64,000 nucleotides of DNA from a bacterium 210917-SL.2.15 (GTDB lineage: Bacteria; Bacillota; Clostridia; Oscillospirales; Oscillospiraceae), in NCBI GenBank assembly GCA_020555605.1, contig JAJCJC010000005.1:62001-126000 (forward strand), read 5' to 3'. Below, in pieces: positions 16,200 through 24,761 of this stretch (its first letter is position 1; the number at the start of each line of letters is the position of its first letter). The notes beneath the pieces are model-generated. The model was given only the letters and a program-made list of their open reading frames with translations, did not search any database and had not been told where the DNA came from. Position numbers and translations under genes: made by a program.

Positions 16200-18380
16200 T
16201 TACAGATGCATCACGCGGTCTTTGATTTCCTGCGTCCGGCCTTGGTTCCAGAACTGGGTGCCGATGTAGCCGCAGGTGCGCCGGGCCACGTTCATCTTGT
16301 TCTGATCGTGGTTTTTGCACTGGGGACACTCCCAGATCAGCTTACCGTGCTCGTCGGTGACAATCTGGATCTCGCCCTCGTAACCGCACACCTGGCAATA
16401 GTCGCTCTTGGTATTCAGCTCGGCATACATAATATGATCGTAAATAAATTTCATCACGTCCAGCACCGCTTCGAGGTTGTTCTGCATGTTGGGCACTTCC
16501 ACATAGCTGATTGCTCCGCCGGGAGAGAGCTTCTGGAACTGCGCCTCGAATTCCAGCTTGGAATAGGCGTCAATCCGCTCGGTGACATGGATATGATAGC
16601 TGTTGGTAATGTAATTCTTATCGGTAATGCCGGGAATCACGCCAAAGCGCTTCTGCAGGCACTTGGCAAATTTATAGGTGGTGGATTCCAGCGGCGTGCC
16701 GTAAAGGCTGAAATCGATATTCTCCTTGGCCTTCCACGCGGCGGTGGCTTCGTTGAGGTGCTTCATTACCTCCAGGGCAAAGGGCGTGGCAGACGGATCC
16801 GTGTGGCTCTTTCCAGTCATATACTTCACGCACTCATAGAGTCCGGCATAGCCCAGGGAAATGGTGGAATAGCCGCCAAAAAGGAGCTTGTCGATGGGTT
16901 CGTCCTTCTTCAGGCGCGCCAAGGCGCCGTACTGCCACAAAATGGGGGCCGCGTCGGACTTGGTGCCCAGCAGCCGACGGTGGCGGCACATCAGGGCGCG
17001 GTAGCACAAATCCAGCCGCTCATCAAAAATCTTCCAGAAGCGCTCCATATCGCCGCCGGAACTGAGCGCCACATCCACCAGATTGATAGTGACCACGCCC
17101 TGATTGAAGCGGCCGTAATACTTAGGCTTTCCGGTTTCAGGATCCACATAGGGGGTCAGGAAGCTGCGGCACCCCATGCAGGTATAGCAGTGTCCCTCGC
17201 CGTTTTTGTCCACTTTGTTTTTAAGCATGACCTTTTCGGAGATATAGTCGGGCACCATACGCTTGGCCGTGCACTTAGCGGCCAACTGCGTCAGATAATA
17301 ATAGGGGGAATCCTCATGAATGTTCTTCTCTTCCAGCACATAGATCAGCTTGGGGAACGCCGGGGTGATCCACACGCCGGCTTCGTTTTTCACGCCGCGG
17401 ATGCGCTGGTTGAGCATTTCCTCAATGATGATCGCCAGATCGTCCCGGGTGCGCGCGTCCTCTGCCTCGCCCAAGTACATAAACACCGTGACAAAGGGGG
17501 CCTGGCCGTTGGTGGTCATCAGCGTGACTACCTGATACTGAATCGTCTGCACGCCGCGGCGGATCTCCTCGCGCAGGCGCTTTTCCACAATCCCGGAAAT
17601 CTGCTCCTCATCGGCGCCGGCGCCCAGGGACTGCAGTTCCGCCTCCACATCCCTGCGGATCTTGCGGCGGCTGACATCCACAAAGGGGGCCAGATGCGTC
17701 AGGGAAATGGACTGCCCGCCGTACTGGGAAGAGGCCACCTGCGCGATGATCTGGGTGGCGATGTTGCAGGCGGTGGAGAAGGAGTGGGGCTTTTCGATCA
17801 TAGTGCCGGAGATGACCGTGCCGTTCTGCAGCATGTCTTCCAGGTTCACCAGATCGCAGTTGTGCATGTGCTGGGCGAAATAATCGGCGTCATGGAAATG
17901 GATGATGCCCTGCTCGTGGGCCTCCACAATATCCTGGGGCAGCAGAATGCGCTTAGTGATATCCTTGCTGACCTCGCCGGCCATATAGTCGCGCTGCACC
18001 GAGTTGACAGTGGGATTCTTGTTGGAATTTTCCTGCTTGACCTCTTCGTTGTTGCACTCGATGAGGGCCAGGATCTGCTCGTCCGTGGTGTTGGATTTGC
18101 GCACCAGGGAGCGGGTATAGCGATAGGTAATATAGCTGCGGGCCAGGGCATAAGCGCTGTGGGCCATGATCTGTTCCTCCACCAGATCCTGGATCTCCTC
18201 CACGGACGGGGCGTGGCTCATAACCTTGCATTTGTTCTCCACTTTGGTGGCAATCTGGCGAATCTGGGCGGCGGTCAGCTTGTCCGCGTCGCGCATCTCA
18301 TTGTTGCCCTTGGTGATGGCGGCAATGATTTTGGTAATATCAAAATCCACTTCGCAGCCGCTGCGCTTGATAATCTTCAT
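16200..18380 (-). CDS. nrdD: Anaerobic ribonucleoside-triphosphate reductase
   Basis: About 726 aa, class III reductase that makes dNTPs without oxygen. An N-terminal ATP-cone (about residues 1-95; KIIKRSGCEVDFDITKI) gives allosteric control. The barrel holds the catalytic region and MGCRSFLTPY. Near the C-terminus a zinc site (CQVCGYEG, CPQC) precedes the glycyl-radical loop RRTCGYIGTQFWNQGR. I start at ATG 18380 (MKIIKRSG) rather than the frame back to 18401. The promoter overlaps an NrdR-type box. NrdG lies downstream on the same strand. Length and all motifs look intact. Confidence 0.96.
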   Translation of the reverse strand: MKIIKRSGCEVDFDITKIIAAITKGNNEMRDADKLTAAQIRQIATKVENKCKVMSHAPSVEEIQDLVEEQIMAHSAYALARSYITYRYTRSLVRKSNTTDEQILALIECNNEEVKQENSNKNPTVNSVQRDYMAGEVSKDITKRILLPQDIVEAHEQGIIHFHDADYFAQHMHNCDLVNLEDMLQNGTVISGTMIEKPHSFSTACNIATQIIAQVASSQYGGQSISLTHLAPFVDVSRRKIRRDVEAELQSLGAGADEEQISGIVEKRLREEIRRGVQTIQYQVVTLMTTNGQAPFVTVFMYLGEAEDARTRDDLAIIIEEMLNQRIRGVKNEAGVWITPAFPKLIYVLEEKNIHEDSPYYYLTQLAAKCTAKRMVPDYISEKVMLKNKVDKNGEGHCYTCMGCRSFLTPYVDPETGKPKYYGRFNQGVVTINLVDVALSSGGDMERFWKIFDERLDLCYRALMCRHRRLLGTKSDAAPILWQYGALARLKKDEPIDKLLFGGYSTISLGYAGLYECVKYMTGKSHTDPSATPFALEVMKHLNEATAAWKAKENIDFSLYGTPLESTTYKFAKCLQKRFGVIPGITDKNYITNSYHIHVTERIDAYSKLEFEAQFQKLSPGGAISYVEVPNMQNNLEAVLDVMKFIYDHIMYAELNTKSDYCQVCGYEGEIQIVTDEHGKLIWECPQCKNHDQNKMNVARRTCGYIGTQFWNQGRTQEIKDRVMHL

Positions 18381-18487
18381 CGGTGCCTCTCTCCTTCTCA
18401 TGATGCTCTCTCATGTATGTAAAAATGCATTAGAGCGAATAACTTTGTTCTGCTCCATGCCGCGCTTTGTAACGCTATGCGGTTTCC

Positions 18488-18516
18488 ATGATAACAAGAT
18501 ATTGTGGTTTGGTCAA
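18488..18516 (-). promoter_or_regulatory. nrdD promoter with an NrdR box in its spacer
   Basis: On the minus strand TTGACC (18511-18516), 17 nt, TATCAT (18488-18493). The spacer contains CAATATCTTG (18495-18504), fitting the core of the NrdR consensus acaCwAtATaTwGtgt. A poorer match lies at about 18529-18538. The transcript leader is about 100 nt. Confidence 0.75.
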
Positions 18517-18703
18517 GGGTCTGAATCACAATTTATGCCATTTCATGCCCCCCAAAAAACAAACAAAAATAATTCTTATTTTTTGTGCATTGCTACAAAC
18601 CAAGAACAATTTTCAGGATATTCCGCGCCTTTTATGCGCTTTCCCCTGCATTTTGAACAGCTTTTCCGTTCACTTCCCTTTTGACCCGCTCCGCAGCGTC
18701 AAA

Positions 18704-18718
18704 CACAATATCTTGTGG
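18704..18718. promoter_or_regulatory. Second, isolated NrdR-like box
   Basis: CACAATATCTTGTGG contains the same 12-bp core as the promoter box, in inverted orientation and about 211 bp away centre to centre. It fits the NrdR consensus even better than the promoter box. No promoter or partner box at the usual three-turn spacing is evident. Confidence 0.5.
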
Positions 18719-18840
18719 TTCCTCCCACACCGGCTGCCACCTCGTTTCCCTCTGTCACCCCGTCGCGGCGCCGGAAGAAAGCAGCGCCCCCCAGGCGGAA
18801 ATTTCCCTTGAAAAAAGCGCCTTTTTCGCCTTTTTTCCAC

Positions 18841-18869
18841 TTTCAAAGCGCTGCAAAGCATGCTATAAT
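18841..18869 (+). promoter_or_regulatory. Promoter of the ricin-lectin gene
   Basis: TTTCAA (18841-18846), 17 nt, perfect TATAAT (18864-18869). The -35 is weak. Confidence 0.65.
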
Positions 18870-18961
18870 ACAAACACAGAATACTGCGGCGCGCAGGCGC
18901 GGCTCCGCTGCGCTCCACCGGCATACCGCCGCACGGTTTTTGATACAAAGGAGGCTTCCCC

Positions 18962-19678
18962 ATGAAAAAGAAAACTTCCGAAACCGTCATCGTTGAAGGT
19001 CGATTCTATACCATTGCCTCGCCCAACGGCAGAGTGCTGGAGGTGGCCAATTACAACCCCGAGTCCGGTGCGGCCATCCAGCTGTGGGATTACGCTGGCG
19101 CCCAGTGGCAGCAGTGGACCTTCATCCCTGTCGGCGCGGACACCTACCGCATCTGCAACCGCTTTACTGGCAAAGCCATCGATCTGTGCCTGGGCGGCAC
19201 GGTGGACGGCACCTGGCTGCACCAGTGGGACTGCAACACCGGCCGCGGCCAGCAGTGGAAGCTGGAGCCGACGGAGGACGGCTATGTCCGGTTCCGCTCC
19301 GTGCTCGCCGATAAATACCTCGATCTCTACCAGGCATTCAGCGGCAACGGCGGCCGCGCTCAGATCTGGTCGGACAACGAAGGCACAAACCAGCGCTGGC
19401 TCCTGAAAGACGTAACGGATAAAAACGCCATCCGCCCCAGCGCGGCGCAGTTGGAAAAGCGCGTGAAGGAGCAGGTGGAGGAGGTCGCACAGGAAGCCGC
19501 CAAGACCGCCAAGAAAACCGCCCGCAAAGCGCCGGTTAAAAAGAGCACCACTAAAACCACCAAGACTGCCGCCCGCACCTGCCGCACCAAAAAAACGGCA
19601 GAGGCCCCTGCGGCAGAAACAGCCGCCAAGCCCCGCCGCACCCGCAAGAGCACTGCAAAAAGCGACGAAACCACCTAA
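18962..19678 (+). CDS. Ricin-type lectin domain fused to a histone-H1-like basic tail
   Basis: 238 aa. Residues about 9-150 form a beta-trefoil with three QxW-type repeats (QQWTF, GQQWKL, NQRWLL) and repeated LDLY/IDLC elements, as in RICIN carbohydrate-binding domains. After a short acidic helix, residues about 175-238 are a Lys/Ala/Thr-rich tail (AKKTARKAPVKK, KPRRTRKSTAKS) like bacterial histone-H1-like proteins. I see no signal peptide or membrane segment, so a cytoplasmic location is likelier. The lectin may bind a glycan or polymer and the tail DNA or another polyanion; this is inference. AAAGGAGG precedes the ATG. Monocistronic. Confidence 0.8.
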   Translation: MKKKTSETVIVEGRFYTIASPNGRVLEVANYNPESGAAIQLWDYAGAQWQQWTFIPVGADTYRICNRFTGKAIDLCLGGTVDGTWLHQWDCNTGRGQQWKLEPTEDGYVRFRSVLADKYLDLYQAFSGNGGRAQIWSDNEGTNQRWLLKDVTDKNAIRPSAAQLEKRVKEQVEEVAQEAAKTAKKTARKAPVKKSTTKTTKTAARTCRTKKTAEAPAAETAAKPRRTRKSTAKSDETT

Positions 19679-19691
19679 AATATACGGTTGC

Positions 19692-19723
19692 AAAAATACC
19701 CGACCGATGGTCGGGTATTTTTT
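19692..19723 (+). terminator. Terminator of the lectin gene
   Basis: AAAAATACCCGAC and GTCGGGTATTTTT around a CGATG loop, followed by further T. Confidence 0.88.
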
Positions 19724-19810
19724 TATTCCAACATGCGCACTATGCCCCATGATTCCGTTCGCAGCGTCGCCTCATGCTTCAAATTTTACAAAGACTTAAC
19801 CGCAGCATGG

Positions 19811-19839
19811 TTGCTGTCATCTACATCATACGCTATATT
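19811..19839 (+). promoter_or_regulatory. Promoter of the large surface protein
   Basis: TTGCTG (19811-19816), 17 nt, TATATT (19834-19839). Confidence 0.65.
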
Positions 19840-19929
19840 GTGTTTCGCTCGTTTGCCGCCAGGGTATGCCGAACCGGCAGACAAACAGTATGGAATCTGT
19901 TGGATTAAATAAAGGAGAGTGAAACGTGA

Positions 19930-22900
19930 ATGATTTTCCCATCCATGTATAAACACAGCCGGCGCTGGGTTGCGGCATCGCTAGCCGCCGCCTTGTTGGC
20001 AGGCATGATCCCCGCCGCTGCCGCTGAGGATCAGACCGCTGCCCTCCCCGGCACAAACGATGCTCCGGTACAGGCGGAAAGCAACTATGTCGCCGCCGAC
20101 TGGAAATTTGATGAGCAAACCGGGATCGCCTCCGGTAGTATTGCCGGAGGCGATTTGATCCTGAAGGACCAAACAGGCCGCGGCAATGACCTGAAAATGC
20201 AGTTGTATGTCAACAGTCAGCCCACCACCAATACCGATGCCGCCGATTGGGAGAACTACCTCTCCTTCTCTACCGACAGCATGACCGGAGAGGGCGGCAG
20301 CATGGTGTTCAACGGTGATGACGGCACCACCGACAAAAACAGCCGCACCGGCGCAGACTTTATCACTGTGGACAACGCGCCGATCAACAGCGAATCTTTT
20401 ACAGAAGGCTATACCCTGGAATTCCTGTATTATTTTCCGGAAGACTGGACCGCCGCCGACCAATGGATGAGCCTGATTGCCCGCCAGGGCACAGGCGGCG
20501 GAAACCCCGAAGGGGAGCAGGGCACCATGTATACCTCCATCTCCAACTGCAAGGAGATCCAGTTCATCACCGGCAACGCCGCAGGCAATCACTCCATGTC
20601 CAGCGCGGCCTGGTCGGTATCGATGGACGAGGGCGGCGTATGGTATCATATCGCCGTGGTGTCCGACGGCAGCACGATCGCCACCTATATCAACGGCTGC
20701 GAAGCCTTCCGTGACTATGTCAGCAGTGAGATGACCGGCATGTACGCCGATCTCCAGGACGGCCGTTTCCGCATCGGCTCCTCCTGGTGGAAAGAAGGAA
20801 GTCAGACCCTGGACAAATTTCTTCAGGGTAGCCTGCAGGAAGTGCGCATCTCCACCCGCGCTCTGGGCCAGGAAGACTGGTTGGTGCCCCACCCTGAAGA
20901 GTATGCGGGCACCTTCGGCAGCAACGAACCCTATCGGCTGAAAAACGAAGAGAATTACAACATCGTCCTGTTGCCGGATACGCAAAACACCGTGGAATAT
21001 CGTCCCGCGGTTATGAACCGGGCCATTGACGAGCTGATCGCCACCGCAGACGATCTCAATGTAGCTGGCGTGATAAGCTTGGGCGACGTGGTGGACAATA
21101 ATGACAAGGATGCACAATACGTCAGCGCCAGAGACGCTTTCTACCGTCTGCCCGATGCGGGTATGAAATTCCTGATCCAGATGGGCAACCACGACGGCAA
21201 ATCTCCCGGCAACCACGACTACTACAACAGCTTCTCCGGCAAGTCCACCGCCTGGACCCGCCGCACCAGTTGGTATCTCACCCAATCCCCCAACGGAGAC
21301 GGCAACAGTTCCTACATGTTTTTGCAGGCAGGCAGCTATCGATATCTGGTGATCTCCCTGTCCTGCAGCGGCAGCGAATCCGGCCGGAACAACAACACCG
21401 CCTGGATTTCTGAGGACGAATCCTGGCTCCGCTCGGTACTGGAGGAATATCCCAACTGCCCTACCATCGTCACCACCCATGATCTTCAAAACTGCTCCGA
21501 CACCAAGCCCAGCTCCACCCAGTTGAGCAAGCAGGGCCAAAAACTGTGGGATATCGTAAAAAACTACAACCAGGTTTTTATGCTGGTAGGCGGCCATAGC
21601 CATGGCTCCGGTGTGCAGATCCTTGAAAACGAAAACGGTAATCCCGTCATCTCCATCCTGACCGACCTGCAATTTGCCTATAACGGCGGCAATGGCTGGT
21701 TCCGTTATCTGGAGTTCGACGAAAGCGCAGACAAGATCTATTATTCCATTTATTCTCCTTACGCCGCCTCTCTGGATGCGAGCGACAAAAGTTTCTTTGA
21801 CGTGAACTTTCTCACCGGGGCGGGCAATGAAGGCTCCGTCGACCTCGACTTTGATAACCGCTTTGCCGGTATGTCCGTCAAAAAAACCCCCGAAACCGAA
21901 GGCCGGTGGATGAGCGGTGAGTACCACACCCACACCGGCCAGTCCAAAGACGCCACTTCCAGCTTCATGTCTCTGGGCAATGTGTTGGCCGCGGCGTTCC
22001 GCAATCAAACAATCCTGAGCGACACGGCAAACAGCGCCGCCAAGTTTGACAACCTGACCAATGACGGCGCCTTTGATTTTCTGGGGCTGGCCGACCACCT
22101 GCGCAAGTCCTACAACGGTGTGGACGGAGCGGGTAACGGCAAGTATAACGCCCCCTTCTATGTCGCCGCCCAGACCCAGCAGCGGGAGATCGAAAAGCTG
22201 CAGGCCAAGGGCGTTTACTCCAACAAACTGATCAATACCGGATTCGAGTGGGACATGCCCGGCCTAGATCACGCCAGCGTCGGCGTGCTTGAAAAAGACG
22301 GAAGCGCTTCCATCCGCGGTATCCACCAATTTGAGTGGCTCTTTGCCAGCACCGGCGATGGTGACGATCCCACCTCCCTGTTCGAACTGGATGAAAAATC
22401 CGAAGATATGAACGAAGCCGAGGAATACGGCGCGCGCCGCAACAACGGCACCGTCAAGGCCGCTTACGACGCGGTCACCTGGCTGGAAGAAAACTATCCC
22501 GGAAGCTACGCCCTGCCCAACCACCCCTCCCGCCACAACGGACAAAACGGCGAAGTGACCATTGAAAATCTCCGAAAACTCAATGACGCCGCCCCCAGCG
22601 TGGTCTTCGGCATGGAAGGCATGCCCGGCAACCAGATGTCCGGCAGCGGCCGCTGCGAACTGCCCGACGGCGCGATACGAAACGGCGCGGACAAAATGAT
22701 CGCCGTGACCGGCGGCGTGTGGGACGCCATGCTTGCCGAAGGCCGCAAGTTCTATAACTTTGCCAATTCCGATTTCCATTTCAAGGTCAGCGCGGATGAA
22801 CAGTACTCCAGCGGCTACTGGCCCAGCGAATATTCCTCCAACCACATTTGGGTGGAGCCGGGCGCGGACAAAATATTCTCCTACAGCGACGTGGTAGAGG

Positions 22901-24303
22901 GTATGCGCTCGGGCAACAGCTATGCTGTGTACGGCGATCTGATTTCCGACCTGCAGTTCACGGTTTCCGACAGCAAAAACACGGCCACCATGGGCCAGTC
23001 GCTGGCTGTGGGGAAAAACGCCCCCGTCACCGTTACCATCCGCTTCCGGGCAGGCGACAGCAACAACTACAAATCCCTTTACGGCACAGACACCGGCGTC
23101 ACCGTGGACAACACACCAGCGCTAGATCATGTGGACCTGATCATGGGCCACGTGACCGGAAAGGTTGCGGAAGCAGACTATGCCAGCACCGCCAACACCG
23201 ATGCCCGAATCGTGAAAACCTACACCAGCGCCGAATTGGCCTCCGCCCTGGGCAGTGACGGGTATTACACCCTGACCTATACCACCGATGCCGACGCGGA
23301 CCTTTACTTCCGCCTGCGGGGTACCACCGTATCCGCCGTGGATGAAAACGGTGACCCTCTGGCCGATACGAACTACTCCCACACCTCCGATAACCACACC
23401 CGTTTTGATCAGATCAACGATTCCAACTATGCCAGCCTGTGCTTCTATGCCAACCCCATCTGGGTCAGCGTGCACAAAAGCAGCGGCGGCAGCCATGGCA
23501 GCTCCGGAAGTTCCACCGCCACATACGCCGTATCCACCCCTTCCGCCGGACTCAACGGCTCCGTGTCCGCCAACCCGAAAAATGCTGCTAAGGGCACAAC
23601 AGTCACCCTCACCGTAAAGCCCGATCCCGGTTATGTACTCAGTACGCTGACGGTGACCGACCGGAAGGATAACACCGTAACCTTGAGCAAACAGAGCGAC
23701 ACACGGTACATCTTCACCATGCCCGGCAGCCCGGTGACTGTAACGGCCCGCTTTGTCGAAAGCGAAGTCCCGCCGGCTTCCCTGCCCTTCACCGATGTCC
23801 CCCAGGATGCGTTCTACTATGACGCCGTACAATGGGCAGTGCATAATGGTATCACCACTGGCACTTCCGCCACTGCTTTCCAACCAGACGCTTCCTGCAC
23901 TCGCGCCCAAGTGATCACTTTCCTGTGGCGCGCGGCCGGCGCGCCAGCCCCCAAGGACACCGGATCCCCCTTCTCAGACCTCCCCTCCAACGCTTACTAC
24001 ACCGACGCTGTGTTGTGGGCCGTTGAAAACGGTATCACGACCGGCACCTCCGCCACCACTTTCCGTCCGGATGACACAGTGACCCGAGGTCAGGCTGTAA
24101 CATTCCTGTATCGCGCAGCCGGCGCACCCGCCGCTTCCGGCAGCAGCTTTGCTGATGTCTCCGACGGGGCCTACTACAGCAACGCTGTGACGTGGGCTGC
24201 GGCAAACGGTATCACCACTGGCACAGGCAACAACTGTTTCCTTCCCAACAGCGACTGCACCCGTGCCCAAATCGCAACGTTCCTGTACCGCAGCGTTCGA
24301 TAA
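19930..24303 (+). CDS. Giant SLH-anchored surface protein: LamG, metallophosphoesterase and CehA-like PHP domains
   Basis: 1457 aa. A signal peptide (RRWVAASLAAALLAGMIPAAAA) comes first. A LamG/concanavalin-like domain covers about 50-310. A calcineurin-like phosphoesterase covers about 340-610, with LLPDTQ, GDVVDNN, GNHDG, THD and GGHSHG. A CehA/McbA-type PHP hydrolase domain covers about 655-1010, with YHTHTGQ, ADHLR, NHPSRH and NSDFHF. An InlB-B-like repeat lies at about 1195-1276. Three SLH repeats (about 1285-1457; TDVPQDAFYYDAV, SDLPSNAYYTDAV, ADVSDGAYYSNAV) bind wall polymer. Two separate metal hydrolase centres on one surface protein suggest stepwise cleavage of a phosphorylated or glycosylated substrate (inference). 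AAAGGAG lies about 11 nt before the ATG. Confidence 0.88.
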   Translation: MIFPSMYKHSRRWVAASLAAALLAGMIPAAAAEDQTAALPGTNDAPVQAESNYVAADWKFDEQTGIASGSIAGGDLILKDQTGRGNDLKMQLYVNSQPTTNTDAADWENYLSFSTDSMTGEGGSMVFNGDDGTTDKNSRTGADFITVDNAPINSESFTEGYTLEFLYYFPEDWTAADQWMSLIARQGTGGGNPEGEQGTMYTSISNCKEIQFITGNAAGNHSMSSAAWSVSMDEGGVWYHIAVVSDGSTIATYINGCEAFRDYVSSEMTGMYADLQDGRFRIGSSWWKEGSQTLDKFLQGSLQEVRISTRALGQEDWLVPHPEEYAGTFGSNEPYRLKNEENYNIVLLPDTQNTVEYRPAVMNRAIDELIATADDLNVAGVISLGDVVDNNDKDAQYVSARDAFYRLPDAGMKFLIQMGNHDGKSPGNHDYYNSFSGKSTAWTRRTSWYLTQSPNGDGNSSYMFLQAGSYRYLVISLSCSGSESGRNNNTAWISEDESWLRSVLEEYPNCPTIVTTHDLQNCSDTKPSSTQLSKQGQKLWDIVKNYNQVFMLVGGHSHGSGVQILENENGNPVISILTDLQFAYNGGNGWFRYLEFDESADKIYYSIYSPYAASLDASDKSFFDVNFLTGAGNEGSVDLDFDNRFAGMSVKKTPETEGRWMSGEYHTHTGQSKDATSSFMSLGNVLAAAFRNQTILSDTANSAAKFDNLTNDGAFDFLGLADHLRKSYNGVDGAGNGKYNAPFYVAAQTQQREIEKLQAKGVYSNKLINTGFEWDMPGLDHASVGVLEKDGSASIRGIHQFEWLFASTGDGDDPTSLFELDEKSEDMNEAEEYGARRNNGTVKAAYDAVTWLEENYPGSYALPNHPSRHNGQNGEVTIENLRKLNDAAPSVVFGMEGMPGNQMSGSGRCELPDGAIRNGADKMIAVTGGVWDAMLAEGRKFYNFANSDFHFKVSADEQYSSGYWPSEYSSNHIWVEPGADKIFSYSDVVEGMRSGNSYAVYGDLISDLQFTVSDSKNTATMGQSLAVGKNAPVTVTIRFRAGDSNNYKSLYGTDTGVTVDNTPALDHVDLIMGHVTGKVAEADYASTANTDARIVKTYTSAELASALGSDGYYTLTYTTDADADLYFRLRGTTVSAVDENGDPLADTNYSHTSDNHTRFDQINDSNYASLCFYANPIWVSVHKSSGGSHGSSGSSTATYAVSTPSAGLNGSVSANPKNAAKGTTVTLTVKPDPGYVLSTLTVTDRKDNTVTLSKQSDTRYIFTMPGSPVTVTARFVESEVPPASLPFTDVPQDAFYYDAVQWAVHNGITTGTSATAFQPDASCTRAQVITFLWRAAGAPAPKDTGSPFSDLPSNAYYTDAVLWAVENGITTGTSATTFRPDDTVTRGQAVTFLYRAAGAPAASGSSFADVSDGAYYSNAVTWAAANGITTGTGNNCFLPNSDCTRAQIATFLYRSVR

Positions 24304-24326
24304 ACCGCGGCGGCACATACCATTCC

Positions 24327-24363
24327 GCCCCCTGCGGAGGCAACTGCCTCCGCAGGGGGCTTT
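24327..24363 (+). terminator. Terminator of the surface-protein gene
   Basis: GCCCCCTGCGGAGGCA and TGCCTCCGCAGGGGGC form 16-bp arms with an AC loop, followed by TTT. Confidence 0.8.
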
Positions 24364-24434
24364 CCCGACAAACGGCACAATTTTGCACAAAACACATCCG
24401 AATACAGCGCACGTGCATAATGATCCCACGCATA

Positions 24435-24547
24435 AAGACCGGCGGCGAAACAGCTCAATCCCAAAAAGCTGTTTCGCCGCCGGCAAAAGGAGATAAAAGA
24501 TGAAAGTACTTTGGTGTTTCTCTCGTTAATATTTTAACGAACTTTGC
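24435..24547 (-). ncRNA. Candidate small RNA between the surface-protein and ABC-F genes
   Basis: A minus-strand promoter (TTGACT-N17-TATAGT, 24554-24582) would start a transcript near 24547. It meets no sizeable ORF and runs into a strong hairpin with perfect 17-bp arms (24439-24455 and 24467-24483), then TCTTTAT. The T run is weak, so termination is not certain. The plus strand of the same stretch has a well-placed SD and a nine-codon ORF (24500-24529), an alternative reading. Confidence 0.35.
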
Positions 24548-24553
24548 ATATCT

Positions 24554-24582
24554 ACTATACACAATCCTTTCGCGCTAGTCAA
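24554..24582 (-). promoter_or_regulatory. Orphan minus-strand promoter
   Basis: TTGACT (24577-24582), 17 nt, TATAGT (24554-24559), read on the minus strand. No protein gene follows in that direction until the far end of the convergent surface-protein gene. Confidence 0.6.
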
Positions 24583-24659
24583 TCAGCGTTTTTCCTGAAA
24601 TTTGCACCTTTTTTTTGGTGCAGTGTCCAAGGGCCTTCCTGCACAGCCGGTTCCGGGAC

Positions 24660-24688
24660 TTGCCAGCGGACAAAAGTATGAGTATACT
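24660..24688 (+). promoter_or_regulatory. Promoter of the ABC-F gene
   Basis: TTGCCA (24660-24665), 17 nt, TATACT (24683-24688). The roughly 65-nt leader contains a small CCGCC-TTCG-GGCGG hairpin. Confidence 0.7.
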
Positions 24689-24761
24689 ATGAGAAACAAC
24701 CTCCCGCCTTCGGGCGGATCTCCCTTTCGCGAGAAAACTGATTTGACAGGAGCAATGCACT

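Larger units (their letters stand above)
18517..18961. other. Intergenic region between nrdD and the lectin gene
   Basis: No gene seen. Contents: the distal half of the nrdD control region, an A-rich patch (18550-18580), a second NrdR-like box at 18704-18718, and the lectin promoter. The remainder is C/G-rich non-coding sequence. Confidence 0.55.

Noticed and set aside
15987-18422. Very long open frame on the plus strand opposite nrdD
   Set aside because: NrdD has full family motifs on the other strand. The opposite frame is a codon-bias shadow without domains or a ribosome site.
19981-22098. 705-codon open frame opposite the large surface protein
   Set aside because: It is antisense to clear LamG and phosphoesterase motifs and has no start signals.
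24500-24529. Nine-codon leader peptide MKVLWCFSR upstream of the ABC-F gene, as in antibiotic-induced attenuation
   Set aside because: A good promoter for the ABC-F gene (24660-24688) lies downstream of it, so the peptide would not be in that mRNA. I keep it only as an alternative to the small-RNA reading.
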